Below, piece by piece: positions 48,725-58,955 of a stretch of DNA of 64,000 nucleotides; position 1 is the first letter of the stretch; each line of letters starts with the position of its first letter. The notes under the pieces were generated by a model. That model made no database searches and had not been told where the DNA came from. It saw only the letters and a list, made by a program, of their open reading frames with translations. The DNA is from Maribacter litoralis (GTDB taxonomy: Bacteria; Bacteroidota; Bacteroidia; Flavobacteriales; Flavobacteriaceae), in NCBI RefSeq assembly GCF_003075045.1, contig NZ_QCZD01000003.1:1-64000 (forward strand), in the 5' to 3' direction. A program made the position numbers and the translations under genes.

Positions 48725-49609
48725 TTATTTATTGTAGCCAAATCGCTTTAATTGACGCGCATCACTTCGCCAGTTTTTATTCACTTTTACATAAAGTTCT
48801 ATGTGAACTTGTTTGCCAAAAAATTTCTCCAAATCTTTTCTGGCTTCTACCCCTACTCGTTTTAAAGCTGCACCTTTATGCCCGATAATGATTCCTTTTT
48901 GTGAATCGCGTTCAACCATTATTACCGCACGCATACGAATGATATCCTCATCTTCAAAAAACTCTTCAGTTTCTATCTCTACAGCGTAGGGAATTTCTTT
49001 TTTGTAGTTTAATAAGATTTTTTCGCGGATAGTTTCATTAACAAAAAACCGCTCTGGTTTGTCTGTTAATTGATCTTTAGGATAATAGGCAGGCGACTTT
49101 GGAAGTAACTCTACAATACGCTCAAAAACACCTTTTATATTAAAATTGGATAAAGCTGATATAGGATGTAGCTCTACCGTTGGCAACAGGTCTTGCCAAT
49201 ATTGAACTTGTTCTTCAAGCAAGTCCTGCGTAGCAGTATCCACTTTGTTTAAAAGTAACAAAACAGGAATTTTACTATTTTTAATTTTCTCAAAGAAAGC
49301 TTCATCTTTTAATGCCTTTTCCCCTATTTCAACCATGTAAAGCAATACATCGGCATCTTCGAAGGCAGACTTTACAAAATCCATCATACTACTTTGCAGC
49401 TCGTATGCCGGTTTAATTATTCCAGGGGTATCGGAAAGAATCATTTGAAAATCATCTCCGTTTACTATACCTAAAATACGGTGTCTGGTAGTTTGTGCTT
49501 TTGATGTAATTATAGATAATTTCTCACCCACAAAAGCATTCATTAATGTTGATTTGCCAACATTAGGATTACCAATAATATTTACGAAGCCTGCTTTATG
49601 ATCTGCCAT
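48725..49609 (-). CDS. era: GTPase Era
   Basis: A 294-residue cytoplasmic GTPase that helps 16S rRNA maturation and 30S assembly. G-domain motifs are GNPNVGKSTLMNAF (about 13-26), DTPG and LLNKVD; the C-terminal KH domain has GIIIGHKGAALKRVGVEARK followed by the helix that binds the 16S 3' end. Length is normal. Its start overlaps the AGCS symporter gene by 14 nt in a different frame, so it is likely co-transcribed with it. Confidence 0.97.
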   Translation of the reverse strand: MADHKAGFVNIIGNPNVGKSTLMNAFVGEKLSIITSKAQTTRHRILGIVNGDDFQMILSDTPGIIKPAYELQSSMMDFVKSAFEDADVLLYMVEIGEKALKDEAFFEKIKNSKIPVLLLLNKVDTATQDLLEEQVQYWQDLLPTVELHPISALSNFNIKGVFERIVELLPKSPAYYPKDQLTDKPERFFVNETIREKILLNYKKEIPYAVEIETEEFFEDEDIIRMRAVIMVERDSQKGIIIGHKGAALKRVGVEARKDLEKFFGKQVHIELYVKVNKNWRSDARQLKRFGYNK

Positions 49610-50960
49610 CCTTCAACTTTATTATATATTTCTTCAATTCTACATTAACCTTTGGAGCCAACAAAAGTACGGCAATCATATTAGGTATCACCATTAAGGC
49701 ATAAGACAAATCGATTAAATTTTTCACTAATTCCAAGGATGCAACCGCGGCAAAGACGATCATGATCACAAAATACCAGTTATATAACTTACCCACTTTA
49801 GCATTGGTTAAAAAAGACAACGATTTTACTCCGTAATAAGAGTAAGTAAATAAGGTCGATAACGCAAATGCGGTAACTATTACCATCAACAATATATCCC
49901 CCCATCCAAACAATGTGGTTTCAAATGCCGATAGTGTCATAACTATTCCACTGGAATCTTCTGTATACGCCCCACTTAAAATAATTACAATGGCAGTAAA
50001 AGTACAAACCAGAATAGTATCAATAAACGGACCCAACATTGCGACCAAACCTTCACGGATAGGTTCATCATTTTTAGATTGCCCATGATACATTGGTGCG
50101 CTACCCAAACCAGCTTCGTTAGAGAACATCGCCCTACGAACACCAATAATAACCAAGCCCCAAAATCCGCCAGTTGCTAGAGATTTAAAGTTCCAAGCTT
50201 CTGTAAATATCATTTTTAAAGCTGGTAATATTTGATCTGAATTCATTGCCATGACAGCTATTACGGCAATTAAATATACAGCCACCATAAATGGTACAAT
50301 TGCAGAAGCCACTTTCGCAATCTTTGTCAATCCGCCGAAAATTACAAACGAAGTTACTACGGCCAATATAAGACCTATGGTCCATTTCCAATTCTCATCA
50401 CTCATATCCAAAATAGTATCTCCCGGCTCAACAACACTCATAAAGGTTTCCGTAAATTGATTTGCAGTAAACACACCTAAAAAGCCAAATAGACCACATA
50501 CTGCAAAAAAAACAGCCAAAGGTTTAGCCTTTTCACCCAGACCTTTTGTGATATAGTACATAGGACCTCCCTGCATTTTTCCGTCAGAATCAGTACCGCG
50601 ATACATAATCGCCAAACTACAGGAATAAAACTTTATACACATACCAATCAATGCAGTCATCCATATCCAAAAAACTACACCCGGACCTCCATCATGTATG
50701 GCAATGGCAACCCCTGAGATATTACCAAGTCCGACAGTGGCAGCTACGGCTGCAGACAGTGCCTGAAAAGAACTAACCTCTCCCTTTGATTTTGAATTGT
50801 CATATTTGCCCGCAGTAATAGCAATGGCATGACCAAAAAACCGGTAAGGCATAAGTTTAGAATAGAAAACCAGAAATAGCCCGCCACCTATTAATAAAAG
50901 AAACATTGGCCACTCCGTATAAGGTAGTGCGCTTGCTATAAAGTCATTAATTGTATCCAT
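49596..50960 (-). CDS. AGCS-family alanine/glycine:sodium symporter
   Basis: A 454-residue inner-membrane protein with about 10-11 membrane segments. The family signature includes SAAVAATVGLGNISGVAIAI and FWIWMTALIGMCIKFYSCSL, and GPMYYITKGLG in the loop region, as in the sodium:alanine symporter family. It should import D- or L-alanine or glycine with sodium. It overlaps era by 14 nt. The gene shares its 195-nt upstream gap with the divergently transcribed tRNA-fMet gene. Confidence 0.92.
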   Translation of the reverse strand: MDTINDFIASALPYTEWPMFLLLIGGGLFLVFYSKLMPYRFFGHAIAITAGKYDNSKSKGEVSSFQALSAAVAATVGLGNISGVAIAIHDGGPGVVFWIWMTALIGMCIKFYSCSLAIMYRGTDSDGKMQGGPMYYITKGLGEKAKPLAVFFAVCGLFGFLGVFTANQFTETFMSVVEPGDTILDMSDENWKWTIGLILAVVTSFVIFGGLTKIAKVASAIVPFMVAVYLIAVIAVMAMNSDQILPALKMIFTEAWNFKSLATGGFWGLVIIGVRRAMFSNEAGLGSAPMYHGQSKNDEPIREGLVAMLGPFIDTILVCTFTAIVIILSGAYTEDSSGIVMTLSAFETTLFGWGDILLMVIVTAFALSTLFTYSYYGVKSLSFLTNAKVGKLYNWYFVIMIVFAAVASLELVKNLIDLSYALMVIPNMIAVLLLAPKVNVELKKYIIKLKDGRS

Positions 50961-51038
50961 AGAATTGTAAAAAACCGAAGTTATGGATTTAATGTTTTTT
51001 AAAAGATAATGCTCCTAAAAAATATTCTTTAAATAAGT

Positions 51039-51070
51039 TTTGAATATAGAGAAAATGTGTTGTATATTTG
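51039..51070 (+). promoter_or_regulatory. tRNA promoter
   Basis: TTTG (51039-51042), a 20-nt spacer and TATATTTG (51063-51070) match the Bacteroidota promoter consensus fully. Transcription should start near 51077, giving a leader of about 80 nt before the tRNA. Confidence 0.85.
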
Positions 51071-51155
51071 CACCCCGCTACGAATAGTAGCGCACCTTTA
51101 TCTCGTCAGCTTAATGACCTGAAGTTGCAAAACAAGTGAGATAAAAAACCCATAT

Positions 51156-51228
<73 letters not shown>

Positions 51229-51233
51229 CTAAG

Positions 51234-51267
51234 AAAAAAAGCCACTGAAAATTCAGTGGCTTTTTTT
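51234..51267 (+). terminator. tRNA-fMet terminator
   Basis: GCCACTGA and TCAGTGGC form a perfect stem with flanking A-run and T-run, starting 5 nt after the tRNA. It may also serve the convergent sterol-desaturase-family gene. Confidence 0.9.
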
Positions 51268-51328
51268 ATAAACTTCATTTTGAAATATATTTTCATGTTT
51301 AGAAAGACAAAATCGTAAAAGAAACACC

Positions 51329-52369
51329 TTAAACCCCACCTTTTAAGTTCTTGGTAAGTTTCCATTTATTCTTAGAACCAAAAGTTGGGTTTTCCTTAAA
51401 ATATGCCGCTCTAGTTACTTTAGAGGTTTTATGGTCTCCTAAATGACTCCAACCTGGTGGCATAAAAATGTAGAGAATTTTATTCTTAATACCCGGTGCT
51501 TTAATTACATCTTTAAATAATGCCACAAACTCCCCGAAATAAACATCCATAAAATTACCAGAATCCATCTCTCTTGTAATACCATATTCTATTTTCACCT
51601 CATTTTCCTCTTCTTGATAGGTGCCAAATACATGATCCCAGATATTTAGGAGGTTACAAAAATTGGTATCCATGTATAAAGGATTTCTTGCATGATGTAC
51701 TCGATGGTGAGACGGGGTCAACATAATCTTATTCAATGGACCAAAACGCGCATCTTTAATTACGTTTTCCCCAATATGAATAAACGCACCGTAGGTACCA
51801 TCGATAAACATTATCAAAAACAATAATTCTGGTTGTACTCCCAAAAGAATACATACTGTGGTCCTTATTGTATCTGCGTATGGTGCTTCTAAAAAAAAGT
51901 GCGCATGTGTTACCGACAAATTCATATTTTCCGGTGCGTGATGTGTAGAATGTAGACACCAAAACAAACGGACTTTATGCCCCCAATAATGATATAGAAA
52001 ATGTGCAAACTCCCAAATGATGTAGGCATAAACGAACCAATACCATGTCATCTCTGTCTGAAATGGCGCATATTTTTGAAATAACCCAATACATATCGTA
52101 ATCATGGCTATCGCTATAAACCTTCCTATAAACCTATTGAATATATAAATCAGAAAATTGATTTTATACACCTTAGTATCCGGCTTTTTATAAACTAACC
52201 CCAGTATAAACTCCAAAATCAATAACAAAGGAATTATTGGGTAGATCAACGATACCACGCCATCATATGTTGTAAATGTACTGTAATTACCAGATTGTAA
52301 AATTTCCCACGCCTGCGATATTCCCAAAAAACCTATTACTTCATTATACAACGTATCTAAAACTTCCAT
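51329..52369 (-). CDS. sterol desaturase/fatty acid hydroxylase-family membrane enzyme
   Basis: A 346-residue membrane protein with about four membrane helices before the catalytic part. The diiron histidine clusters are HFLYH (123-127), HSTHH (140-144) and HHRVHH (221-226), the pattern of the fatty acid hydroxylase superfamily (PF04116). Known members hydroxylate or desaturate sterols, fatty acids, carotenoids or ether lipids with oxygen. The substrate is unknown here; Bacteroidota make few sterols, so a lipid or carotenoid is more likely. It stands alone on the minus strand, convergent with the tRNA. Confidence 0.9.
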   Translation of the reverse strand: MEVLDTLYNEVIGFLGISQAWEILQSGNYSTFTTYDGVVSLIYPIIPLLLILEFILGLVYKKPDTKVYKINFLIYIFNRFIGRFIAIAMITICIGLFQKYAPFQTEMTWYWFVYAYIIWEFAHFLYHYWGHKVRLFWCLHSTHHAPENMNLSVTHAHFFLEAPYADTIRTTVCILLGVQPELLFLIMFIDGTYGAFIHIGENVIKDARFGPLNKIMLTPSHHRVHHARNPLYMDTNFCNLLNIWDHVFGTYQEEENEVKIEYGITREMDSGNFMDVYFGEFVALFKDVIKAPGIKNKILYIFMPPGWSHLGDHKTSKVTRAAYFKENPTFGSKNKWKLTKNLKGGV

Positions 52370-52883
52370 TCATCCATATTTTAAGTTATACCATCATCTT
52401 AAATGCCATAAACGCTGCTTTTTTTTTAGACCTCCTTATTAGTATTGATTGCACAGCATTAATTTAATTTTGCGATCGAGTTCTAAATTAAAACTCCCAG
52501 TCTCATGGCTATTTATCCTTTTCAATTTACCCATTTAACCTAATTGCATATGTGTTAATTTAGCCGAACATCTAAAAATAAGCCCTAAACAACATGATTC
52601 GTATTCTTAAAATTATCAGCCAAATCCTTTATTATTAAGCCAAAATTCCTCAGGTAAATAAGCTAAAGCAGCAAATGTTTTATTTTAGCCCAATTCATTT
52701 CAAAAACCTATTTGAGTTAATTTACTCCCAAGCCTGTCTTTATTTTTAGAGTTAATTATCTTTATGATATAATCTTTCCATCTTGTGTAACTAGTGATAA
52801 TTATGTTTTTCCAACCATTGTTTTAAGGAATGATGGTTTAACTTACCTTTATCGTCTCTTTTTAAAAAATGTTTTTCCAAAAG
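52370..52883 (+). other. long regulatory gap upstream of the PUL regulator
   Basis: About 500 nt without a supported gene; short frames here have no start context or family features. It separates the divergent desaturase-family gene from the PUL regulator. GTTAATTT is at 52554-52561 and 52716-52723, and GTTAATTATCT at 52751-52761; the last 11-mer recurs upstream of susC. A weak promoter candidate is TTG (52818-52820) with TACCTTTA (52844-52851) at a 23-nt spacing. The gap is long for a flavobacterium and suggests regulated expression. Confidence 0.5.
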
Positions 52884-55643
52884 ATGAAAACCGCTTTACT
52901 TCTTATCATTACCTTATGTATGCTGCCATTTTGGAGTATTGGTCAAAACTTATCTCCCCCAATACGAAATTATAGCAGCTATGAGTATAACGCTGCCAGT
53001 AAAAATTGGGGACTGTCCATTGATGAGAACGGAGAGTTATATGTAGCTAATAACAACGGACTGCTACATTTTAATGGAGAAACCTGGACACTCAACAAAT
53101 TACCCAACAAAACTATTATTCGTTCGGTCACCCATGATAAGGGCAAAATTTTCACCGGGTCTTATGAAGAATTCGGGTTTTGGAAAATGAACCCGTATGG
53201 TTCTTTAGAGTACACATCTTTAACACACTTAATAACCGACCATGAATTTACGAACGAAGAATTCTGGCAAATAATACCGCTTGATGACCAAATCATTTTT
53301 AGATCATTTTCCACCGTTTATATCTACAAGAATGAAAAAATTACGGTTTTAGATGCTCCTTTTGTTGTCACCAACATAGCAAAGCATGAAAATAAAATTA
53401 TAGTTGCCGGAGAGCAAAAAAGATTATACTGGATAGATGACAATAAGCTTATCCCTCTAGAATCACAAGATATCTTAGAAGGTAAAACCATAGTTGATAT
53501 GGTCTCTTTTAGAGATCATCTATTAATTGGCACCAAACTCAACGGCTGTTTTTTACTTATAGACGGTCGGGTTGAATTACTCGACGATTCCATAAATAAT
53601 GAATTGAAGGAACATCAATTAAACAAGGTGTTATCAGTAGACCAAAATACAGTTGCTTTTGGCACTATCAAAAACGGAATTTATACTTATAATTTTAAAC
53701 ACAACACCTTTCAAAACCTCAACAAATCTTTAGGGCTGCAAAACAATACTGTTTTGGCAATGTTACAGTTTAAAGATCAATTATGGTTAGGTCTTGATAA
53801 CGGTATAGATAAGATTCAATTAAAAAACCCTATTACTTATTACACTGACCATTCGGGTGTTTTGGGTACGGTGTATGACCTTGTTGATTACAACAATGAA
53901 CTGTATTTGGGCAGTAACACGGGTATCTATTATTTTAAAGATGACCAATTACAATTTGTGCCAGGTTCACAAGGTCATGTTTGGGATTTAGAAATTATAG
54001 ACGGTGACCTTTTTTGCGGACACAATACTGGTACTTTCATATTAAAAAACGGAATACTGAATAAAGTCTCGGATATTTCTGGAGGCTACCAGATAGCCAA
54101 AGTACCTGAAACCCAATCCTCATATATTCAAGGAACATATACCGGTTTAGCGAATTACAAGAAAGATAAAAATGGGAATTGGACATCTAACCGGGTTACG
54201 GGTATTGATTTTCCGGTGAAGCAATTATGTTTTGAAAACGCAACAACCTTATGGGCTGCTCACCCATACAAAGGGCTTTTCAAAATAAAAATGAACGATT
54301 CTCACACGAAGGTTCTTGCGATAACAGAAATAGAATCGGGTACAATACCCAATACATATAACATTAAATTATACAACATTAAGAATCAGATAATTCTATC
54401 AAGTGAAGGTAAATGGTTTAAATATGACCCTATATCAGATGTTATTTCAGAATTTGAAGAATTCAAGGATTATGTAAACATGAATCTTGTTAACTACAAT
54501 GACACTAGCTATTGGTTTTTTGATAATGACAACCAGAAGAAGCTGATCCATACAGATTTGGCGAATAATCAATTCACTTTAGATGACGCACTACTTAAAA
54601 AAAGACTGGCTATAGAAACCGAAACCATAGTTAATTACAATGATTCTATTTATTACTTTACACTTACAGATGGCTTTGGAAAACTTAACCTCAATAAATT
54701 TGAGAATGAACTAAAGAACGTAGAACTACCTACACCAAGATTAAGCTCTTTTAAGGTTGAAGACAATGAAAACTATTTATTAAACACCGACTCATTTGAA
54801 ATACCCTTTAACAAGTCTAAATCTTTACTTGTTAACGTATCTGCCGGTAGTTTTAAACAGTATACTTATTTCTATGAGCTTAAGGGACCTATTGATCAAT
54901 CTAATTACTTAAACAATGGCACAATCAATCTTCAAAACCTACCATTTGGAGATTATACTTTAAAAATACATACGGTAAGTATCGGCAACGAACTTTCAGT
55001 ACCTAAAACCATTGAATTCAAAATATTGAGACCATGGTATTTTTCCAATTGGAGTTTACTAGGGTATTTGCTGTTATTTATTGCCAGTATAATTCTCGTA
55101 CGTTGGTACAACAAACAGAAATTAGCCAAAAAACATAACCTGTTAAAAATTCAGATGCAACGAGAGCAAGATGAACGCTTGGCACAAATAGAGAAGGAGA
55201 AGCTAGAAAAAGAAATTAAAAGAAAACAGACCGAACTGGCAAGAACGACAATGAGCGTCGCAAAAAAGAATGAATTGATTATCGAACTTAAAGACCTTAT
55301 TGCGCTAAATCAAGATGCATTTACCAACAAACAACGTTTTAGATCTCTATCTAAAAAACTGGACAGCTCAATGAACGAAGATCAAGATTGGAAACATTTT
55401 GAGGTTAGTTTTAAAGAATTGCATGAAGACTTTTTTGAAAACCTTTTAAAGAAGTACCCAAAACTAACTCCGAAAGATCTCAGATTATGCGCTTATCTAA
55501 AAATGAATCATACTACAAAAGAGATAGCTCCTTTAATGGGTATTTCGGTAAGAGGTGTTGAAATACATAGGTATCGTTTGCGTAAAAAATTGAACATAGA
55601 CAGCTCTCAAAACCTATCAAACTATCTCATAAAATTTAAATAA
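52884..55643 (+). CDS. propeller-Y_Y_Y-LuxR one-component PUL regulator
   Basis: About 919 residues from the ATG at 52884 (MKTALLLIITL); an ATG 5 codons upstream is also possible. A signal peptide ends SIGQ. The periplasmic part (about 30-630) is a double-propeller-like sensor with repeated Reg_prop-type strands (NGELYVANNNGLLHFNGETW, DQLWLGLDNGIDKIQLKNPI), then a Y_Y_Y domain (about 640-715). One membrane segment (about 719-742) leads into a coiled coil (about 755-800) and a LuxR-type helix-turn-helix (about 859-919; LTPKDLRLCAYLKMNHTTKE). It has no kinase or receiver, so it is a shortcut form of the hybrid two-component sensors that control PULs. It lies just before susC and probably activates it on binding a glycan. 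Confidence 0.88.
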   Translation: MKTALLLIITLCMLPFWSIGQNLSPPIRNYSSYEYNAASKNWGLSIDENGELYVANNNGLLHFNGETWTLNKLPNKTIIRSVTHDKGKIFTGSYEEFGFWKMNPYGSLEYTSLTHLITDHEFTNEEFWQIIPLDDQIIFRSFSTVYIYKNEKITVLDAPFVVTNIAKHENKIIVAGEQKRLYWIDDNKLIPLESQDILEGKTIVDMVSFRDHLLIGTKLNGCFLLIDGRVELLDDSINNELKEHQLNKVLSVDQNTVAFGTIKNGIYTYNFKHNTFQNLNKSLGLQNNTVLAMLQFKDQLWLGLDNGIDKIQLKNPITYYTDHSGVLGTVYDLVDYNNELYLGSNTGIYYFKDDQLQFVPGSQGHVWDLEIIDGDLFCGHNTGTFILKNGILNKVSDISGGYQIAKVPETQSSYIQGTYTGLANYKKDKNGNWTSNRVTGIDFPVKQLCFENATTLWAAHPYKGLFKIKMNDSHTKVLAITEIESGTIPNTYNIKLYNIKNQIILSSEGKWFKYDPISDVISEFEEFKDYVNMNLVNYNDTSYWFFDNDNQKKLIHTDLANNQFTLDDALLKKRLAIETETIVNYNDSIYYFTLTDGFGKLNLNKFENELKNVELPTPRLSSFKVEDNENYLLNTDSFEIPFNKSKSLLVNVSAGSFKQYTYFYELKGPIDQSNYLNNGTINLQNLPFGDYTLKIHTVSIGNELSVPKTIEFKILRPWYFSNWSLLGYLLLFIASIILVRWYNKQKLAKKHNLLKIQMQREQDERLAQIEKEKLEKEIKRKQTELARTTMSVAKKNELIIELKDLIALNQDAFTNKQRFRSLSKKLDSSMNEDQDWKHFEVSFKELHEDFFENLLKKYPKLTPKDLRLCAYLKMNHTTKEIAPLMGISVRGVEIHRYRLRKKLNIDSSQNLSNYLIKFK

Positions 55644-55689
55644 AACAATAATTCACCGTATTCAGAACTACTACCCGTATTAAGAATGC

Positions 55690-55729
55690 GTTAATTATCT
55701 ACATCATTACTACATCATTACGTTAATTT
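55690..55729 (+). promoter_or_regulatory. candidate operator: tandem 11-bp repeats flanked by GTTAATT
   Basis: CTACATCATTA is repeated twice in tandem (55699-55709, 55710-55720), flanked by GTTAATTATCT (55690-55700) and GTTAATTT (55722-55729). The 11-bp period fits one helical turn. GTTAATTATCT is also upstream of the regulator at 52751-52761. A weak promoter (CTTG at 55853 with TAATTTTA at 55878) lies downstream. Binding by the LuxR domain is inferred. Confidence 0.45.
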
Positions 55730-55906
55730 TTACTTTTAAATTAACACATCTACTACTGCAAGTGCCCATATTTAAGGGTTTTCACGCTACACGCTCTATT
55801 GATGTACTTTTTATGTAGTTTAATAAAAAGTAAGGGCTAGTTGTTTTGATAACTTGCTACTGAAATTAACAACTTGATAATTTTACAACTCAATTTTTAA
55901 ACAATT

Positions 55907-58900
55907 ATGAAAATAGGAATCAAAATTTTAACATTCTGCATTTTACTGACCCATTTGACGGTTTTTGCGCAAAATGGAATTTCGGTTTCGGGAACTGTAA
56001 CCGATGATAGTGGACAACCTTTACCAGGCGCTAGTATCATAGTAAAAGGTACTACAACAGGAACCCAAACTGATTTTGACGGATTATATGCATTAAACGA
56101 TGTACCCAACAATGGTACACTTGTAATTAGCTACATCGGTTACTCTACTCAAGAAATCGCTGTTAACGGTCTAACAACCATAGACATTTCATTATCTGAA
56201 GATTCACAAGCTTTAGATGAAGTTGTGGTAGTCGGTTACGGAACACAGAAGAAAGCTGATCTTACGGGATCAATTACAACAATTAAAACTGAGGATATCA
56301 CTAGAACCCCTACCAGTGCCGCCATGCAATCATTACAAGGAAAAGTAGCGGGACTCCAAGTAGTGAGTAGCGGGGCTCCGGGTACTGGACCAACAATTCG
56401 TGTTCGTGGTATCGGCTCTTATGTGGGCGGTGCCTCTAACCCACTATACGTAGTGGACGGTACTTTCTTCGATGATATCGATTTTTTAAATACAGAGGAT
56501 ATTGAAACCATCTCTATTCTTAAAGATGCATCTGCATCTGCAATTTACGGGGTAAGAGCCGCAAACGGTGTGGTATTGATCGAAACCAAATCGGGTAAGA
56601 TCAACCAAAAGCCAGAAATAACCTATAATGGTTACCAAGGTGTACAGATTGCCCAAAATGTGGTAACACTTTCAAATTCAGAACAGTTTGCAACTTTAGC
56701 AAGGGAATCTGGATCTGCTGCAGAAGCACAGTCTATAGATAATGCCATACAACGTTATGGTAGAAGTAGAATCAACCCTAATGTACCAGATGTCAATACA
56801 GATTGGTACGATTTAATTCTTCGCCATGCGTTACAACAGAATCACAGTATAGGCGTTGCCGGTGGAACGGAATCCGTAACATATTCTTTAGGTTTAAACT
56901 ACTTTGAGCAAGAAGGTATCTTGAATATGAAAAATGATTACGAGCGATTCAACATACGTTCTAAGATCAATGTAGATATTACCGATCGTTTAGATATTGG
57001 TATTTCAACACTATTCAGTAACGGAACAACATACAGACCAGAAGAGACAGCCTTTGCATTGGCATACTATGCCACCCCTACAATGCCTGTTCTTGACCCT
57101 TCAAAAACTGAGGCATACCCAAGACCTTATGCAAATGCTCAAGATTTAGGGTATAGAGGTACGCAGAATCCATTTCCAATAATGGAAAATACCGAAAACA
57201 GGGATAAAATCAGAAACACCTTGACTACGGTAGATTTAAACTACCAATTAGTTCCGGACAAATTAACACTAAAAACTGCTTTTTACCACAATTTCGAAAC
57301 CACCGAAACTAGAGAGGTTGACTTACCTTATTTTTTCGGAAATGGTAATGCTTTTAGGGAAAATGCTGAGCTGGTAAAAAAGAATGCCACATTCTCCGAG
57401 CAAACTTGGGACAATACATTAACCTATGATGACAGCTATGGTAAACATAATCTAACAGCATTGGTAGGTACTTCTTACAGGGATCGTTCTTATGAGCAAT
57501 TGGAGGCAAAAGGTCTTAACTTCCCTAACGGTACAGGTATTGGTGATGAGTCTTATTATCTAGATCTTGCCAATTCTATTGATGTCGCCGGTGTTGGTGA
57601 TGACGGAGTTAGACAATATTTCTTCTCTTACTTTGGTCGTGTTGCATATAACTATGACAGCAAATACCTTATCTACGGAACATTTAGAGCCGACGGTACT
57701 AGTAAATACCAAGAAAAATGGGGCTATTTCCCTACTGTTGGTGTGGGTTGGGTACTATCTGAAGAATCTTTCTTAGAGAACAGCAACGTAATAGACTTTC
57801 TAAAATTAAGAGCCAGTTGGGGAGAATTGGGTAATGCCAATGTAGACTCAAGTACCGGCGGAATTACATCTGATGCCGTAGATGCTGCCTTTGGTGATGT
57901 TCGCTATCCGGGCTTAGTAACCAGTAGTGATTTTGAAGCCCTAAAGTGGGAGGTTACTGCAGAAACCAACGTTGGTTTAACCACCAGATTATTCGATAAT
58001 AAATTAACCATTGATTCTGATTACTACGTTAGGGAAACTCGAGATGCGGTTATACCGGTATCAAGATTATTGGTACCAGGGGAAACCAGACAAAATGTGG
58101 GCGTAATTAGAAACTCCGGTTTTGAAATCGTTGCAAATTGGAACCAAAGAGTGTCCGACAATTTTAGTTTTAGTGTTGGCGGTAACTTCTCTACTCTTAA
58201 AAATGAAGTATTGGATCTAGCAGGTCAAGAAAACCTTACTACAGGTGGTGACACTGCCCAGCGTACTGTTGTTGGTGGTACTATTAGTCCGTTCTTCGGA
58301 TTAAAAGTAGACGGTGTATACCAGACCGATGAGGAAATTCAATCCGACCCCGCTGCACAGGCTGCCATTGCAGACGGACTGACCGTTGCTCCTGGAGATT
58401 TAAAATTTGTAGATCAGAACGGAGATATGGTGATCGATGCTCAAGATAGAGTCGATCTTGGCTCATACCTTCCAACCTATTCGTTCGGATTCAACTTAGG
58501 AATGAATTACAAGGCATGGGATTTTAACCTGAATGTTATTGGGCAAGGTGGAAATGTAATCGCAAACCAAAAGCGTTTTGCTATCCGTCAGACTCCAGAT
58601 GCCAATATTGATAGGGATTTTGCAGTAAATAGATGGAACGGTGCCGGTAGTACAAATAGCTACCCATCTGCCAGAGGTATTAGAAACCCTTGGAGCAACC
58701 AGTTCTTAAGTAGCTTCTTTGTTGAAAAAGGAGATTATGTTAGACTACAGAACGTAACCTTGGGCTATACACTTCCAAAGCTAAATGGAAAATTTAATCC
58801 TGATATTAGATTCTACATTACTGCAGAACGTCCATTGTCATTCTTCAGCTATAATGGTTTTACCCCAGAAGTTTCAGATGGTAGAGATACACAAACCTAT

Positions 58901-58945
58901 CCTATACCTGGTGTATACACATTTGGCGTAAATATTAAAATTTAA
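55907..58945 (+). CDS. SusC/RagA-family TonB-dependent transporter of the PUL
   Basis: A 1012-residue outer-membrane transporter. A signal peptide ends TVFAQ; a carboxypeptidase-regulatory-like domain (GTVTDDSGQPLPGASIIVKG) follows; then the TonB-box region LDEVVVVGYGTQKKADLTG, the plug (VVDGTFFDDIDF, ASASAIYGVRAANGVVLIE) and a beta-barrel that ends in a TFGVNIKI strand. It imports oligosaccharides captured by SusD, using TonB energy. First structural gene after the regulator, with 263 nt of regulatory DNA; susD follows 10 nt later. Confidence 0.96.
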   Translation: MKIGIKILTFCILLTHLTVFAQNGISVSGTVTDDSGQPLPGASIIVKGTTTGTQTDFDGLYALNDVPNNGTLVISYIGYSTQEIAVNGLTTIDISLSEDSQALDEVVVVGYGTQKKADLTGSITTIKTEDITRTPTSAAMQSLQGKVAGLQVVSSGAPGTGPTIRVRGIGSYVGGASNPLYVVDGTFFDDIDFLNTEDIETISILKDASASAIYGVRAANGVVLIETKSGKINQKPEITYNGYQGVQIAQNVVTLSNSEQFATLARESGSAAEAQSIDNAIQRYGRSRINPNVPDVNTDWYDLILRHALQQNHSIGVAGGTESVTYSLGLNYFEQEGILNMKNDYERFNIRSKINVDITDRLDIGISTLFSNGTTYRPEETAFALAYYATPTMPVLDPSKTEAYPRPYANAQDLGYRGTQNPFPIMENTENRDKIRNTLTTVDLNYQLVPDKLTLKTAFYHNFETTETREVDLPYFFGNGNAFRENAELVKKNATFSEQTWDNTLTYDDSYGKHNLTALVGTSYRDRSYEQLEAKGLNFPNGTGIGDESYYLDLANSIDVAGVGDDGVRQYFFSYFGRVAYNYDSKYLIYGTFRADGTSKYQEKWGYFPTVGVGWVLSEESFLENSNVIDFLKLRASWGELGNANVDSSTGGITSDAVDAAFGDVRYPGLVTSSDFEALKWEVTAETNVGLTTRLFDNKLTIDSDYYVRETRDAVIPVSRLLVPGETRQNVGVIRNSGFEIVANWNQRVSDNFSFSVGGNFSTLKNEVLDLAGQENLTTGGDTAQRTVVGGTISPFFGLKVDGVYQTDEEIQSDPAAQAAIADGLTVAPGDLKFVDQNGDMVIDAQDRVDLGSYLPTYSFGFNLGMNYKAWDFNLNVIGQGGNVIANQKRFAIRQTPDANIDRDFAVNRWNGAGSTNSYPSARGIRNPWSNQFLSSFFVEKGDYVRLQNVTLGYTLPKLNGKFNPDIRFYITAERPLSFFSYNGFTPEVSDGRDTQTYPIPGVYTFGVNIKI

Positions 58946-58955
58946 AAATACAGCT

